Shown piece after piece: positions 23,871-30,301 of a stretch of 50,001 bases of DNA. The translations under genes were made by a program, and so were the position numbers. Source of the stretch: a virus. The notes below the pieces were generated by a model, which worked only from the letters and a program-made list of their open reading frames with translations, had not been told where the DNA came from and did not search any database. The stretch is from positions 1 to 50,001 of IMG/VR virus record IMGVR_UViG_3300036845_000765; one strand, 5' to 3'. Each line of letters starts with the position of its first letter. Within the stretch, counting starts at the first letter, position 1.

Positions 23871-23906
23871 GGTTGGTATCACACCTATGCCTCCCCGACA
23901 GACTAG
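23871..23906 (-). repeat. dispersed repeat copy starting at a stop codon
   Basis: Minus-strand sense: CTAGTCTGTCGGGGAGGC, a short spacer, then GTGATACCAACC. Its TAG is the stop of the gene at 23903-24622. Confidence 0.72.
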
Positions 23907-24622
23907 TGCGCAGTATGCCCGTGGCTCACCGCTTCCGTCTTCGGCTTGGCCCTGGAAGCCACCTTGCCAGACTGCTTGGCAGAGAGAGGAGCACCCTCCC
24001 CGTCAGCCTTGGCTTTGCGGCCTCCCTTCGGCTTGGACTTGACATCCGCACCACTTTCCTCTTTGGCCTTGAACAAGTCCTTGAGGTTCAGCGGAATGCT
24101 GGTCTTGGCATCGGCAGCGCGCTCGTCAAGATTGGCTTGCGCCTGCTTGAGCAACCGCGGATTGCCGGCAAGGACTTCCTTGGCATACGCTGTGATCTCA
24201 GAGGCTTTGTAGGCGTTTTGCTTATGGCCGATGGACCGGATGTGGTCCTTGACCATTTCCTTGGCGAGACGCATCGCCTCGGTCTGCAACGCCCCGGTGA
24301 CTTTGTCGGCGCCGCTGGCTTTCTTGCCTTTCAGAGACCCGGCCTTGAGATCGGCAAGGTTCTTCTTGGCTTGGGTAACCACTGCGGCTTCGATCTTCAC
24401 CTTCTCTTCCGGTGAGGCTTTGGTATGGCCGGTGATTTTGGACATCCCAACCGTGTTGATGATTGCTTCCAGGCCTTTCTGGAAGATATACGCACAGGCT
24501 TCGTCGGACAGGGAGGTTGAGTCAACCTCGATCGTCCCTGCTTTGAACTTCAGCTCGATAGTGTAAGTGGTTTTCTGAACCACCTCCGGGGAGCTGTCTT
24601 CGCTAACCGTCACGTCTGACAT
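23903..24622 (-). CDS. hypothetical protein with lysine-rich tail
   Basis: A 239-residue protein. Residues about 15-40 are beta-rich, the middle is helical, and the C-terminal 70 residues are Lys/Ala/Gly-rich, histone-like. DNA binding is plausible but unproven. The start is ATG 24622 (MSDVTVSEDSS); the longer frame to 24679 lacks a ribosome-binding site. The TAG stop codon is the first part of a CTAGTCTGTC repeat copy. Confidence 0.68.
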   Translation of the reverse strand: MSDVTVSEDSSPEVVQKTTYTIELKFKAGTIEVDSTSLSDEACAYIFQKGLEAIINTVGMSKITGHTKASPEEKVKIEAAVVTQAKKNLADLKAGSLKGKKASGADKVTGALQTEAMRLAKEMVKDHIRSIGHKQNAYKASEITAYAKEVLAGNPRLLKQAQANLDERAADAKTSIPLNLKDLFKAKEESGADVKSKPKGGRKAKADGEGAPLSAKQSGKVASRAKPKTEAVSHGHTAH

Positions 24623-24724
24623 TCGATGCATTCCTTTGTTGGACGTCTTTGGGTTTGAGATGGCGCTATCGGGAAGCATTGGCTAGGCCACACCGCTTGG
24701 CCCGATCTTTGGTCTTCTCACTGG

Positions 24725-24766
24725 CTTAAGCCGGGTAAGGGATTGTTGGTCCCTGCCCGGCGTAAG
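24725..24766 (-). ncRNA. conserved intercistronic hairpin, copy 1
   Basis: CTTA, one mismatch, GCCGGG, then AGGGA pair with TCCCT, CCCGGC and TAAG to form a long stem with a 7-nt loop. A second copy at 25009-25048 has the same plan with compensatory base changes. No U-run follows on the minus strand, so termination is unlikely. Confidence 0.62.
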
Positions 24767-24780
24767 CGTGATTGGGTTGG

Positions 24781-24960
24781 TTAGGAGATGGTATACCCAA
24801 CCTTAGCGAACTCGCGCTTGAAGTATTCGCGGTCATCCTCGGTCAGCGCCTTGATCTCGGCGGCGAACTCCTGCATGGTCTGGCTGGGCTTGAAGCCGAA
24901 GTAATCCTTGCACGCAGCGATGAAACCCATGGTCTTCGTGGAATTGCTGGCATTGTACAT
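24781..24960 (-). CDS. small hypothetical protein
   Basis: A 59-residue helical protein (SQTMQEFAAEIKALTEDDREYFKREFAKVG) resembling small phage early proteins of unknown role. The start is ATG 24960, preceded by GAGGAG; the in-frame extension to 25005 would run into the hairpin region. It lies between the two conserved hairpins. Confidence 0.65.
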   Translation of the reverse strand: MYNASNSTKTMGFIAACKDYFGFKPSQTMQEFAAEIKALTEDDREYFKREFAKVGYTIS

Positions 24961-25008
24961 AGCGTTGCTCCTCGGTTTGCGAGACGGACCGGGTTGTCCT
25001 CTCAACGC

Positions 25009-25048
25009 CTTAAGGCGGGTAAGAGGGAATGTCTCTGCCCGCCGTAAG
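25009..25048 (-). ncRNA. conserved intercistronic hairpin, copy 2
   Basis: Same architecture as the hairpin at 24725-24766: CTTA, mismatch, GGCGGG, AGAG, loop, CTCT, CCCGCC, mismatch, TAAG. Stem positions differ from copy 1 by paired substitutions (GCCGGG/CCCGGC against GGCGGG/CCCGCC). Confidence 0.62.
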
Positions 25049-25062
25049 GGAATGATGGTTGG

Positions 25063-25233
25063 TTACTCTGGATCGACCACCACTGTGAAGACGAATGACG
25101 TTGCGCCTTCGTGCTTGTGAATTGCAAAGCTGATTGCCTCAAGCAATTCCTTGCCTGAGCGATCTTTGCTGTCGTGTTCGTCAATTTCCCTGTCGGGATA
25201 GTTGACTGTCAAATCAAGACCATATTTTGTCAT
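25063..25233 (-). CDS. small hypothetical protein
   Basis: A 56-residue alpha/beta protein (MTKYGLDLTVNYPDREIDEH start; SFVFTVVVDPE end). A GGAG site 7 bases before ATG 25233 supports it over the overlapping frame at 25002-25184. A double copy of the dispersed repeat lies just upstream. Function unknown. Confidence 0.62.
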   Translation of the reverse strand: MTKYGLDLTVNYPDREIDEHDSKDRSGKELLEAISFAIHKHEGATSFVFTVVVDPE

Positions 25234-25249
25234 CTTATCGCTCCGTTTG

Positions 25250-25296
25250 GTTGGTATCGTGGGGGACCTATGGTTGGTATCGTGGGGACAGACTAG
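25250..25296 (-). repeat. dispersed repeat, double copy starting at a stop codon
   Basis: Minus-strand sense: CTAGTCTGTCCCCACGATAC, CAACCATAGG, then a second CACGATACCAACC. Its TAG is the stop of the gene at 25293-25505. Lies just before ATG 25233. Confidence 0.72.
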
Positions 25297-25505
25297 CTCT
25301 CAGTTTTGGTCTTGGGTAGCACGCGCTTCACGTTCGCATAGGGGTTGAAGTTCTCCTCGAAGCGTTTCTCGTCAGGAATCACCTGACCTGTCCTGCCTAC
25401 TGTCTTGTGCACCACTATGTTGTCGTCTTCTTGCCTGACCACGACATAGCTTTCGCAAGCCCAATTAAACGACTCACCAACGTCAAAGTCTAAAGCTTGT
25501 GGCAT
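25293..25505 (-). CDS. small hypothetical protein
   Basis: A 70-residue beta-rich protein (SYVVVRQEDDNIVVHKTV). Function unknown. It has its own promoter-operator unit upstream (25540-25583) and a GAGAGGAGA ribosome-binding site; the leader resembles that of the gene at 26144-26329. Its TAG stop is part of a dispersed repeat copy. Confidence 0.65.
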   Translation of the reverse strand: MPQALDFDVGESFNWACESYVVVRQEDDNIVVHKTVGRTGQVIPDEKRFEENFNPYANVKRVLPKTKTES

Positions 25506-25539
25506 AGTCTCATTCTCCTCTCAGGTTCACCGTCCGACC

Positions 25540-25583
25540 ATTCTGCGCCGTTCCGAGGCGGTTGTCAAGTCACGATTTCGTGA
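25540..25583 (-). promoter_or_regulatory. operator-linked promoter, copy A
   Basis: On the minus strand: palindrome TCACGAAATCGTGA (25583-25570), 1 bp, TTGACA (25568-25563), 17 bp, CAGAAT (25545-25540). The -10 matches consensus at only four positions. The palindrome centre falls near -43, the range used by class II activators. It faces the gene at 25293-25505. Confidence 0.7.
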
Positions 25584-25725
25584 GGCGCTCCAGCTTCCTC
25601 GCCAGCCTTGTCTGTTGTCTTTCACTGGAATATGGATAAACCCTCCGTGGCTTGAACCATCGCCTGGGGATGGCTGACTGGGCAGCACGGAGTTTTTGCT
25701 CTAGGATGGTTGGGAGGGGTTTCAT
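25570..25725 (-). CDS. small basic hypothetical protein
   Basis: A 51-residue, strongly basic protein (MKPLPTILEQKLRAAQ start; RQQTRLARKLERLTKS end), possibly nucleic acid-binding. ATG 25725 follows a GGAGG site. Its stop codon lies inside the palindrome of the next promoter. Confidence 0.58.
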   Translation of the reverse strand: MKPLPTILEQKLRAAQSAIPRRWFKPRRVYPYSSERQQTRLARKLERLTKS

Positions 25726-25729
25726 TGGC

Positions 25730-25921
25730 TCAGCCCTCCACATGATAACGGCTAAGCACGCCTTGGGCTTCATCATAGGGAATGGCAGGGGAGATGTTCT
25801 CCCAAGGATCTCTGGTCTTGGACTTCCCTACCGCCCGCTCCTGCACTCGCCAGAGCCCATTAGGCACACTGACGATCCGATACCCTTCGTTCTTCTTCGC
25901 ATACACTGGGGATCTATTCAT
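25730..25921 (-). CDS. small hypothetical protein
   Basis: A 63-residue beta-rich protein (GYRIVSVPNGLWRVQERAVGK). Its strand pattern suggests a small barrel. Function unknown. Confidence 0.6.
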   Translation of the reverse strand: MNRSPVYAKKNEGYRIVSVPNGLWRVQERAVGKSKTRDPWENISPAIPYDEAQGVLSRYHVEG

Positions 25922-25940
25922 GGCTCATCGCTCCTAGGTT

Positions 25941-26126
25941 TCACCGATACAGACAATCAATAGCCTGACCTACTGCTTGTCTCTGCCCCTTAGGCAATTC
26001 CCCTAACAACACAACCAGCCTTTCACCGTGGTAGGTCACCCGGCAAATCTTAACGCTATCCTCAAACACATCCCAGAGATTACCCACTGGGCAGTGCAGG
26101 ACTTCAACAGGTTTGGCTGTCAACAT
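25941..26126 (-). CDS. small hypothetical protein
   Basis: A 61-residue protein (MLTAKPVEVLHCPVGNLWDVF start). The start is ATG 26126, with an AGGGA site nine bases before it; a GTG at 26147 that overlaps the upstream stop would add seven residues. Function unknown. Confidence 0.58.
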   Translation of the reverse strand: MLTAKPVEVLHCPVGNLWDVFEDSVKICRVTYHGERLVVLLGELPKGQRQAVGQAIDCLYR

Positions 26127-26143
26127 TTGGCTATTCCCTTGTT

Positions 26144-26329
26144 TCACAGCTTCTGCACACCCATTGTTGTACCACAGTTATCACAGTGATACCAATCAAA
26201 GCTCTTGTTGATCTCATTGAGATAAGCATGTGGATGGACAGGCTTGGAGCAATGGGGGCATTCCCCGCTCAGGATCTTGCTGCGCCTGATCTCTCGATCT
26301 TCCAGCTCTTTGGTCTGCCGATAGTTCAT
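26144..26329 (-). CDS. small zinc-ribbon protein
   Basis: A 61-residue protein with CPHC and CDNC pairs about 25 residues apart and a basic N-terminal helix (RQTKELEDREIRRSK). Likely a zinc ribbon in a regulator or adaptor. ATG 26329 is better spaced from GAGGAG than ATG 26335. It is expressed from the operator-linked promoter at 26368-26411. Confidence 0.64.
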   Translation of the reverse strand: MNYRQTKELEDREIRRSKILSGECPHCSKPVHPHAYLNEINKSFDWYHCDNCGTTMGVQKL

Positions 26330-26367
26330 ACCCATTCTCCTCTCAGGCCTAATCGCCCAATCCGTCC

Positions 26368-26411
26368 ATCCTACACCGCCCCGCCGCCGGCGTCAAATCA
26401 CATTTTCGTGA
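26368..26411 (-). promoter_or_regulatory. operator-linked promoter, copy B
   Basis: On the minus strand: imperfect palindrome TCACGAAAATGTGA (26411-26398), 1 bp, TTGACG (26396-26391), 17 bp, TAGGAT (26373-26368), then GGACGGA as after the other early promoters. Faces the zinc-ribbon gene at 26144-26329. Confidence 0.64.
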
Positions 26412-26430
26412 TGCGGAATGGGATTGGGCC

Positions 26431-26464
26431 TATGGTTGGTGGTTGGTATCACTGCGACAGACTA
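26431..26464 (-). repeat. dispersed repeat copy starting at a stop codon
   Basis: Minus-strand sense: TAGTCTGTCGCAGTGATACC, AACC, ACCAACCATA. Its TAG is the stop of the membrane peptide at 26462-26563. Confidence 0.72.
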
Positions 26465-26563
26465 CCAATACTTGATCACAAAGTGCAAGATCCCGAGAGT
26501 CACAGCCCCGGCCGCCATAGCCCAGATAATCAACATCACTCCCATCAGCACAGCCTTGCCCAT
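26462..26563 (-). CDS. very small membrane peptide, first gene of the minus-strand arm
   Basis: A 33-residue ORF that is almost entirely one membrane helix (VLMGVMLIIWAMAAGAVTLGIL). A GGAGAGCGGGA site precedes ATG 26563, and the promoter at 26595-26623 lies just upstream, so the long frame to 26722 is rejected: it would run through the promoter. The TAG stop is part of a dispersed repeat copy. Possible superinfection-exclusion or envelope role (inference). Confidence 0.58.
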   Translation of the reverse strand: MGKAVLMGVMLIIWAMAAGAVTLGILHFVIKYW

Positions 26564-26594
26564 TCCCGCTCTCCATTGTTTCACCAACGCCTCC

Positions 26595-26623
26595 ATCATA
26601 TCACATCCCGCCGCCATTGTCAA
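26595..26623 (-). promoter_or_regulatory. sigma-70 promoter at the head of the minus-strand arm
   Basis: On the minus strand: TTGACA (26623-26618), 17 bp, TATGAT (26600-26595). The spacer ends GATGTGA, like the other phage promoters. The sequence upstream (GAAATTGTGC) is a degenerate form of the palindrome found at the operator-linked promoters. Confidence 0.8.
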
Positions 26624-27076
26624 GCACAATTTCATCCCATTTCCAGGCCTGACCAGACCAACCAAGGATGGAGATTGCCCTTGGCCCGCTATGTGCCCCC
26701 CACTTGGTTCAGGTAGGCCCAAGGTGATACCAACATGATACCAAGGTCAGTGAGCCCTCCAGCCTACCCCTTATCCGGGCCTAGGCCTTAGAGTCATCAA
26801 AAAAACCAAAAAAAAAATCGACCCTACGGTATGTACCCCCCCCCCCTCCGGGTACGGGGTAGCTGGGAGATCCCACGAACCTTGGTATGATCTTGGGCTG
26901 ATCTTGGTACCACCTGGGCGGGAAGGGTGGAGATGGGTGGTTGGTGGATTGGTGAGGCAGCTATCCAGCTCATGGGGATCGGTGCAGGTGGAGCTTGGGG
27001 CAATTGGGGAAGGGGCGAGGAATGCCCGATTGTGCGTTGCAATGACAAACTAGTCCCATATTGCTGCACCGCATCA
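26624..27076. other. divergent intergenic region with homopolymers and short repeats
   Basis: No convincing gene. It contains A-rich runs at about 26799-26818, a run of about 12 C at about 26838-26849 flanked by GTACCC and GGGTAC (a potential hairpin), two GATCTTGG repeats at about 26890-26907, and a plus-oriented pair of GATACC motifs at 26724-26745. An ORF at 26927-27169 is not supported. The region separates the two divergent transcription units and may hold origin or regulatory sequences. Confidence 0.5.
26724..26745 (+). repeat. pair of GATACCAA motifs in the divergent region
   Basis: Plus-strand GTGATACCAAC then ATGATACCAAGG, 11 bp apart. Lacks the TAGTCTGTC half. Confidence 0.5.
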
Positions 27077-27120
27077 TCACGAAATCGTGACTGGACACAG
27101 CCCGACCGATGTGAGATGCT
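27077..27120 (+). promoter_or_regulatory. operator-linked promoter, copy C (plus strand)
   Basis: Perfect palindrome TCACGAAATCGTGA (27077-27090), 1 bp, TGGACA (27092-27097), 17 bp ending GATGTGA, then GATGCT (27115-27120), a poor -10. The geometry equals the two minus-strand copies, here facing the gene at 27166. Confidence 0.6.
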
Positions 27121-27165
27121 CCCTCCCGTCGGCAACCCGCCGTCGCTGTCCAAAGGACCAAGCAC

Positions 27166-27426
27166 ATGACCCAAGCCTCCCAGCTTTCCCCGACCGAACT
27201 CGCCCTCGTCAAACAGATCGCTGAACTGAAAGCCCAGCTTGAGCAAGCCAACAAGCCCAAGGCGATCACGCTCAAGGTCTCCGAGAAAGGCGCGCTGTCC
27301 ATCTACGGCCTTGGCCGCTTCCCGATCACGCTGTACCTCTCCCAGATCGAGCGCCTGATCGGCCATGTTGACCAGATCAAGGCCTTCATCGCCACCAACC
27401 GCTCCCTGTTCGCCACCAAGGCCTAG
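27166..27426 (+). CDS. small conserved phage protein
   Basis: An 86-residue protein: an N-terminal coiled-coil helix, then a beta-rich segment (AITLKVSEKGALSIYGLGRFPITLYLSQIERLI) that I have seen in many phage early proteins without a known role, and a C-terminal helix. An AAAGGA site precedes ATG 27166. It is the first gene of the plus-strand arm, apart from the terminase group, and has its own promoter. Confidence 0.72.
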   Translation: MTQASQLSPTELALVKQIAELKAQLEQANKPKAITLKVSEKGALSIYGLGRFPITLYLSQIERLIGHVDQIKAFIATNRSLFATKA

Positions 27427-27735
27427 CCTCCCTGGTGCACGCTGCACTGCGGTAGCTGCACCGCACCACCACCCCAGGCCTCTCGCCCATCCCGGGCGGG
27501 GGGCCAAAATTTGGCGTCTGCGCGGGCCCCAGTGAAGCTCTCCGCTAAAAATATAATTTTCCGGCGCGTGGATGGGCCGCAGTGTTGCTCCCAGACAAAA
27601 ATATATTTTTCTCATCTCCCCATATAAAATATTTTTTCAAAGTGGTTCTCACCTAGGTCCCTCGTAGCGTCTGGTAGGGGAGATAACTTTGGTTATGGAA
27701 GTTATGAGATTGATAAGAAAAGTTATTGGGGAGGG
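27427..27735. other. non-coding region before the terminase genes
   Basis: No gene seen. It contains GC-rich inverted repeats at about 27435-27475, a perfect palindrome GCCAAAATTTGGC (27503-27515) and AT-rich direct repeats (listed separately). This is a plausible replication origin or packaging (pac) region, since it lies immediately upstream of the small terminase gene. Confidence 0.5.
27524..27638. repeat. two 38-bp direct repeats plus a partial third, with AT-rich cores
   Basis: Unit A 27524-27561 and unit B 27574-27611 are 50 bp apart and agree at most positions: GGGCC-x-CAGTG-xx-GCTC, then AAAAATATA-x-TTTTC. A partial third AT core lies at 27623-27638. The unit B core is a palindrome (AAAAATATATTTTT). 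The pattern resembles origin iterons with unwinding elements, or a packaging initiation site. Confidence 0.65.
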
Positions 27736-27764
27736 TTGATTTGTGGAGCGAAGTGTGGTATAAT
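27736..27764 (+). promoter_or_regulatory. sigma-70 promoter for the terminase operon
   Basis: TTGATT (27736-27741), 17-bp spacer, TATAAT (27759-27764). It lies 39 bp before the GTG of the small terminase gene and should drive the late genes with host RNA polymerase. Confidence 0.78.
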
Positions 27765-27802
27765 GCGCAGGTAGAGTTGGAATTTGGCGAAGGTTTGAAG
27801 TT

Positions 27803-28480
27803 GTGAACTACGCGCTCCACAGAGGTAGACTGGCTACTGCGCCGAGGATACTAGAGGTTCGCCCGTTGGTTCGGGAGGACCTCGCTGTCCTGCGGCAGAG
27901 GCGTGCGCCGTCGGGAAGGATCAAAGCGTTCCGGAATCATCACCATCGTCTGGCGAAGCTGGTCGCGGCTGGGTTGAAGCGGGCGCAGATTTGTGAAGTC
28001 ATGGGGATCAGCTACTCCCGGCTGAGCCAGTATGAGTCCGATCCGGCTTTCCAGAACTTGGTTGCCCAGTATCGTCCCGAGATCGACGCGGAAGATCAGA
28101 AAGAGATTGACGAGTATCGATCTCTCAAACTCGACAACATGATCCGGGCCGAGCGCCAGATCGGCGAACAGCTCGAGCGAGCGGAGGAAGAGGACGAACC
28201 AATCGCTCTCCGCTCGCTCCTTGCCATTTCCTCCGACGGCGCGGATCGCCTGGGCTATTCCAAGCATTCTCGCCAAACCACTGAAATCCTAGACTTCGCC
28301 AAGATCATGGAACAGAAAATGTCCCTGCTTGGCAAAGGCGTTGTGATTGATGCTGACCGACAGCCCACGGTTGAATCAATCACCGGCGATGGAGGCTCAC
28401 CCACCGGCTCCTCTCCTCCATCGCCGCCCAAACTCACTGGTGAGACGACGCGCCAGCGGGTCCGGGGAGGGGAGACATGA
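27803..28480 (+). CDS. terS: small terminase subunit
   Basis: A 225-residue protein with an N-terminal helix-turn-helix (RLAKLVAAGLKRAQICEVMGISYSRLSQY, about residues 49-77), a central acidic helical region and a Pro/Ser-rich tail. Small terminases recognise packaging sites and feed DNA to the large subunit. The large terminase follows after one small ORF. The GTG start at 27803 lies 39 bp after a consensus promoter, with a GAAGG site. Confidence 0.8.
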   Translation: MNYALHRGRLATAPRILEVRPLVREDLAVLRQRRAPSGRIKAFRNHHHRLAKLVAAGLKRAQICEVMGISYSRLSQYESDPAFQNLVAQYRPEIDAEDQKEIDEYRSLKLDNMIRAERQIGEQLERAEEEDEPIALRSLLAISSDGADRLGYSKHSRQTTEILDFAKIMEQKMSLLGKGVVIDADRQPTVESITGDGGSPTGSSPPSPPKLTGETTRQRVRGGET

Positions 28481-28596
28481 TCGCGCGATGTGGTTATTCG
28501 GGTCATCACATTTCGCTCGCCGATCTGTTTCCCCTTTTCGGTTTAGTCTGTCCTCATTATACCAAGCTTGATACCAACCATAGGTCCCAATCATAA
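28477..28596 (+). CDS. 39-residue ORF between the terminase genes, built on the dispersed repeat
   Basis: The ATG overlaps the stop of the small terminase gene (ATGA) after a strong GGGGAGGGGAG site, and its TAA overlaps the ATG of the large subunit (TAATG). The second half is the dispersed repeat, read as LVCPHYTKLDTNH. Coupling suggests it is translated; it may act mainly as a coupling leader for the large terminase. Function unknown. Confidence 0.5.
   Translation: MIARCGYSGHHISLADLFPLFGLVCPHYTKLDTNHRSQS
28544..28587 (+). repeat. dispersed repeat copy between terminase genes (plus-strand sense)
   Basis: TAGTCTGTCCTCATTATACC, AAGCTT, then GATACCAACCATAGG. The same sense relative to transcription as the minus-arm copies. 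It is inside the 39-residue ORF before the large terminase. Confidence 0.75.
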
Positions 28597-30113
28597 TGGA
28601 CCCCCGCCTCGCAGAATGGCTAGTCTCCGTCCGCGACGATCCTGAAGCCTTCGTCATGGGCGCCTTCCCCTGGGGCGAGAAGGGATCTCAGCTCGAAGGC
28701 TACACCGGCCCGATGCCTTGGGCCGTCAACCAAATGCGCCGAATCAAAGCCGGTCTGATCAACGTCAACGACGCGATCATGGAAGCAGTCGCCTCCGGTC
28801 ACGGCATCGCCAAGTCCACAACCGTCGCCCATCTCATCCTCTGGGCATTCATGACCTACCCAGACACCCGAGGAGTCATCACCGCCAATACCGAAACCCA
28901 ACTCAAAACCAAAACCTGGGCCGAACTCGGCAAATGGTTCAACCTCTGCTGGTTCGCGAGGGAATACTTCTCCCTCAACGCCACATCCCTCCTCTCCAAA
29001 GACCCAACCCGAGAACGAACCTGGCGGATCGATATGATCCCCTGGTCCAAAACCAATCCCCAAGCATTCGCTGGCCTCCACAACAAAGGCAAGCGAATGC
29101 TACTAGTCTTCGACGAAGCCTCGGAAATCGAAGACATCATCTGGGAAACCGCAGAAGGTGCCTTCTCCGACCGTGACACCCAGCTCATCTGGCTAGTCTA
29201 CGGCAACCCAACCCGCAACTTCGGCCGGTTCCGAGAATGCTTCGACGGTGGCAAGCACAATTCCTTCTGGCACTGCACCCAGATCGATTCCCGCGATGTC
29301 CCAATCACCAACCAAAAGCGCATCGCCAAACTAATCGCCACCTACGGTGAAGACACCGATTACACCCGCATCCGCATCCTGGGACAGTTCCCGCGCCTGG
29401 GCATGATGGAGTTCTTCTCTGCAATGGACATCGACGCAGCCATGTCCACCGAGCGCGAGGTTTATGTAGATGCCCTCACCCCGTTGGCTCTCGGTGTCGA
29501 CGTTGCCCGGTACGGCAAGAACAACTCGGTCATCTATCCGCGTAAAGGCCGAGACGCCCGTTCCCTCCCAGCCAAGGTCTTCTCTGGCATCAACACCGTC
29601 GCCCTATCCAACCAAGTCTATTCCGCCTGGGAACTCTGGCATCCCGACGGAATCTTCATCGACGGCGGCGGTGTCGGCGGCGGTGTCGTCGATTCCTGCC
29701 GGGCCAAGTCCCTCTACGTCACCGAAGTCCAGTTCGGCGCCAAAGATTCCATAACCGGCCTGATCTTCAACAACACCGGTGAAAAATACGCCAACATGCG
29801 CGCAGCCATGTACGGCGCCGCCCGAGCTTGGCTCCCCAACGGCATGCTCCCGGCCAACCCAGAACTCCGAACTGCGATGTTGGCGATCACCTACACCTTC
29901 AACAAGCAGGATGAAATCATCCTCACTCCGAAAGAAGACATCCTCGCCGACCATCCCGATATCGACCTCGACACCCTCGACGCCTTCTGCCTAACCTTCG
30001 GCGGTCCCTTGGTCCCGAACGCCAACGCCGGTGGCGAACGCCCCGACTCCACCAAACCCCTCCACCAAACAGAGTACAACCCATTCGACCCAGCCTTCAT
30101 GGATGCAGCATGA
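28596..30113 (+). CDS. terL: large terminase subunit
   Basis: A 505-residue packaging motor. The ATPase N-terminus has a P-loop SGHGIAKST (67-75) in which the usual Gly before Lys is Ala, and Walker B LLVFDE (169-174). The nuclease domain has GVDVARYG (D302), an IFIDGGGVGGGVVD segment at about 352-365 and a final Asp in DLDTLDAF. It uses ATP to move DNA into the prohead and cuts the concatemer. It sits between the small terminase and the portal. Confidence 0.93.
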   Translation: MDPRLAEWLVSVRDDPEAFVMGAFPWGEKGSQLEGYTGPMPWAVNQMRRIKAGLINVNDAIMEAVASGHGIAKSTTVAHLILWAFMTYPDTRGVITANTETQLKTKTWAELGKWFNLCWFAREYFSLNATSLLSKDPTRERTWRIDMIPWSKTNPQAFAGLHNKGKRMLLVFDEASEIEDIIWETAEGAFSDRDTQLIWLVYGNPTRNFGRFRECFDGGKHNSFWHCTQIDSRDVPITNQKRIAKLIATYGEDTDYTRIRILGQFPRLGMMEFFSAMDIDAAMSTEREVYVDALTPLALGVDVARYGKNNSVIYPRKGRDARSLPAKVFSGINTVALSNQVYSAWELWHPDGIFIDGGGVGGGVVDSCRAKSLYVTEVQFGAKDSITGLIFNNTGEKYANMRAAMYGAARAWLPNGMLPANPELRTAMLAITYTFNKQDEIILTPKEDILADHPDIDLDTLDAFCLTFGGPLVPNANAGGERPDSTKPLHQTEYNPFDPAFMDAA

Positions 30114-30301
30114 AAATCTCCCAACCCGACCAACCAACTCCGGCCTTACCCCAACTCCCCAAGGCCATCCCTCCCCCGCCAATCCCAACCAGCACCCCGG
30201 GAGCCAAGCCCCAGGCCAAGTCAATGAACCAATCCTACCTCAACGCCGGGGCAGCGCCAAGCAAGGATAACATCGGCACCAAACAACTGGTCGGCCAGTG
30301 A
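30110..30301 (+). CDS. small proline-rich linker ORF
   Basis: A 63-residue, Pro-rich protein (PALPQLPKAIPPPPIPTSTPG) coupled to the large terminase (ATGA). No recognised function; such short ORFs between terminase and portal are common. Confidence 0.6.
   Translation: MKISQPDQPTPALPQLPKAIPPPPIPTSTPGAKPQAKSMNQSYLNAGAAPSKDNIGTKQLVGQ

Noticed and set aside
25002-25184. A 60-residue minus-strand ORF over the second hairpin
   Set aside because: The frame at 25063-25233 has a good ribosome-binding site and sensible composition; this one is basic, Ser/Gln-rich and includes the hairpin.
26927-27169. An 80-residue plus-strand ORF in the divergent region
   Set aside because: It runs through the palindrome and promoter at 27077-27120, is rich in Gly/Trp/Cys without pattern, and ends inside the next gene.
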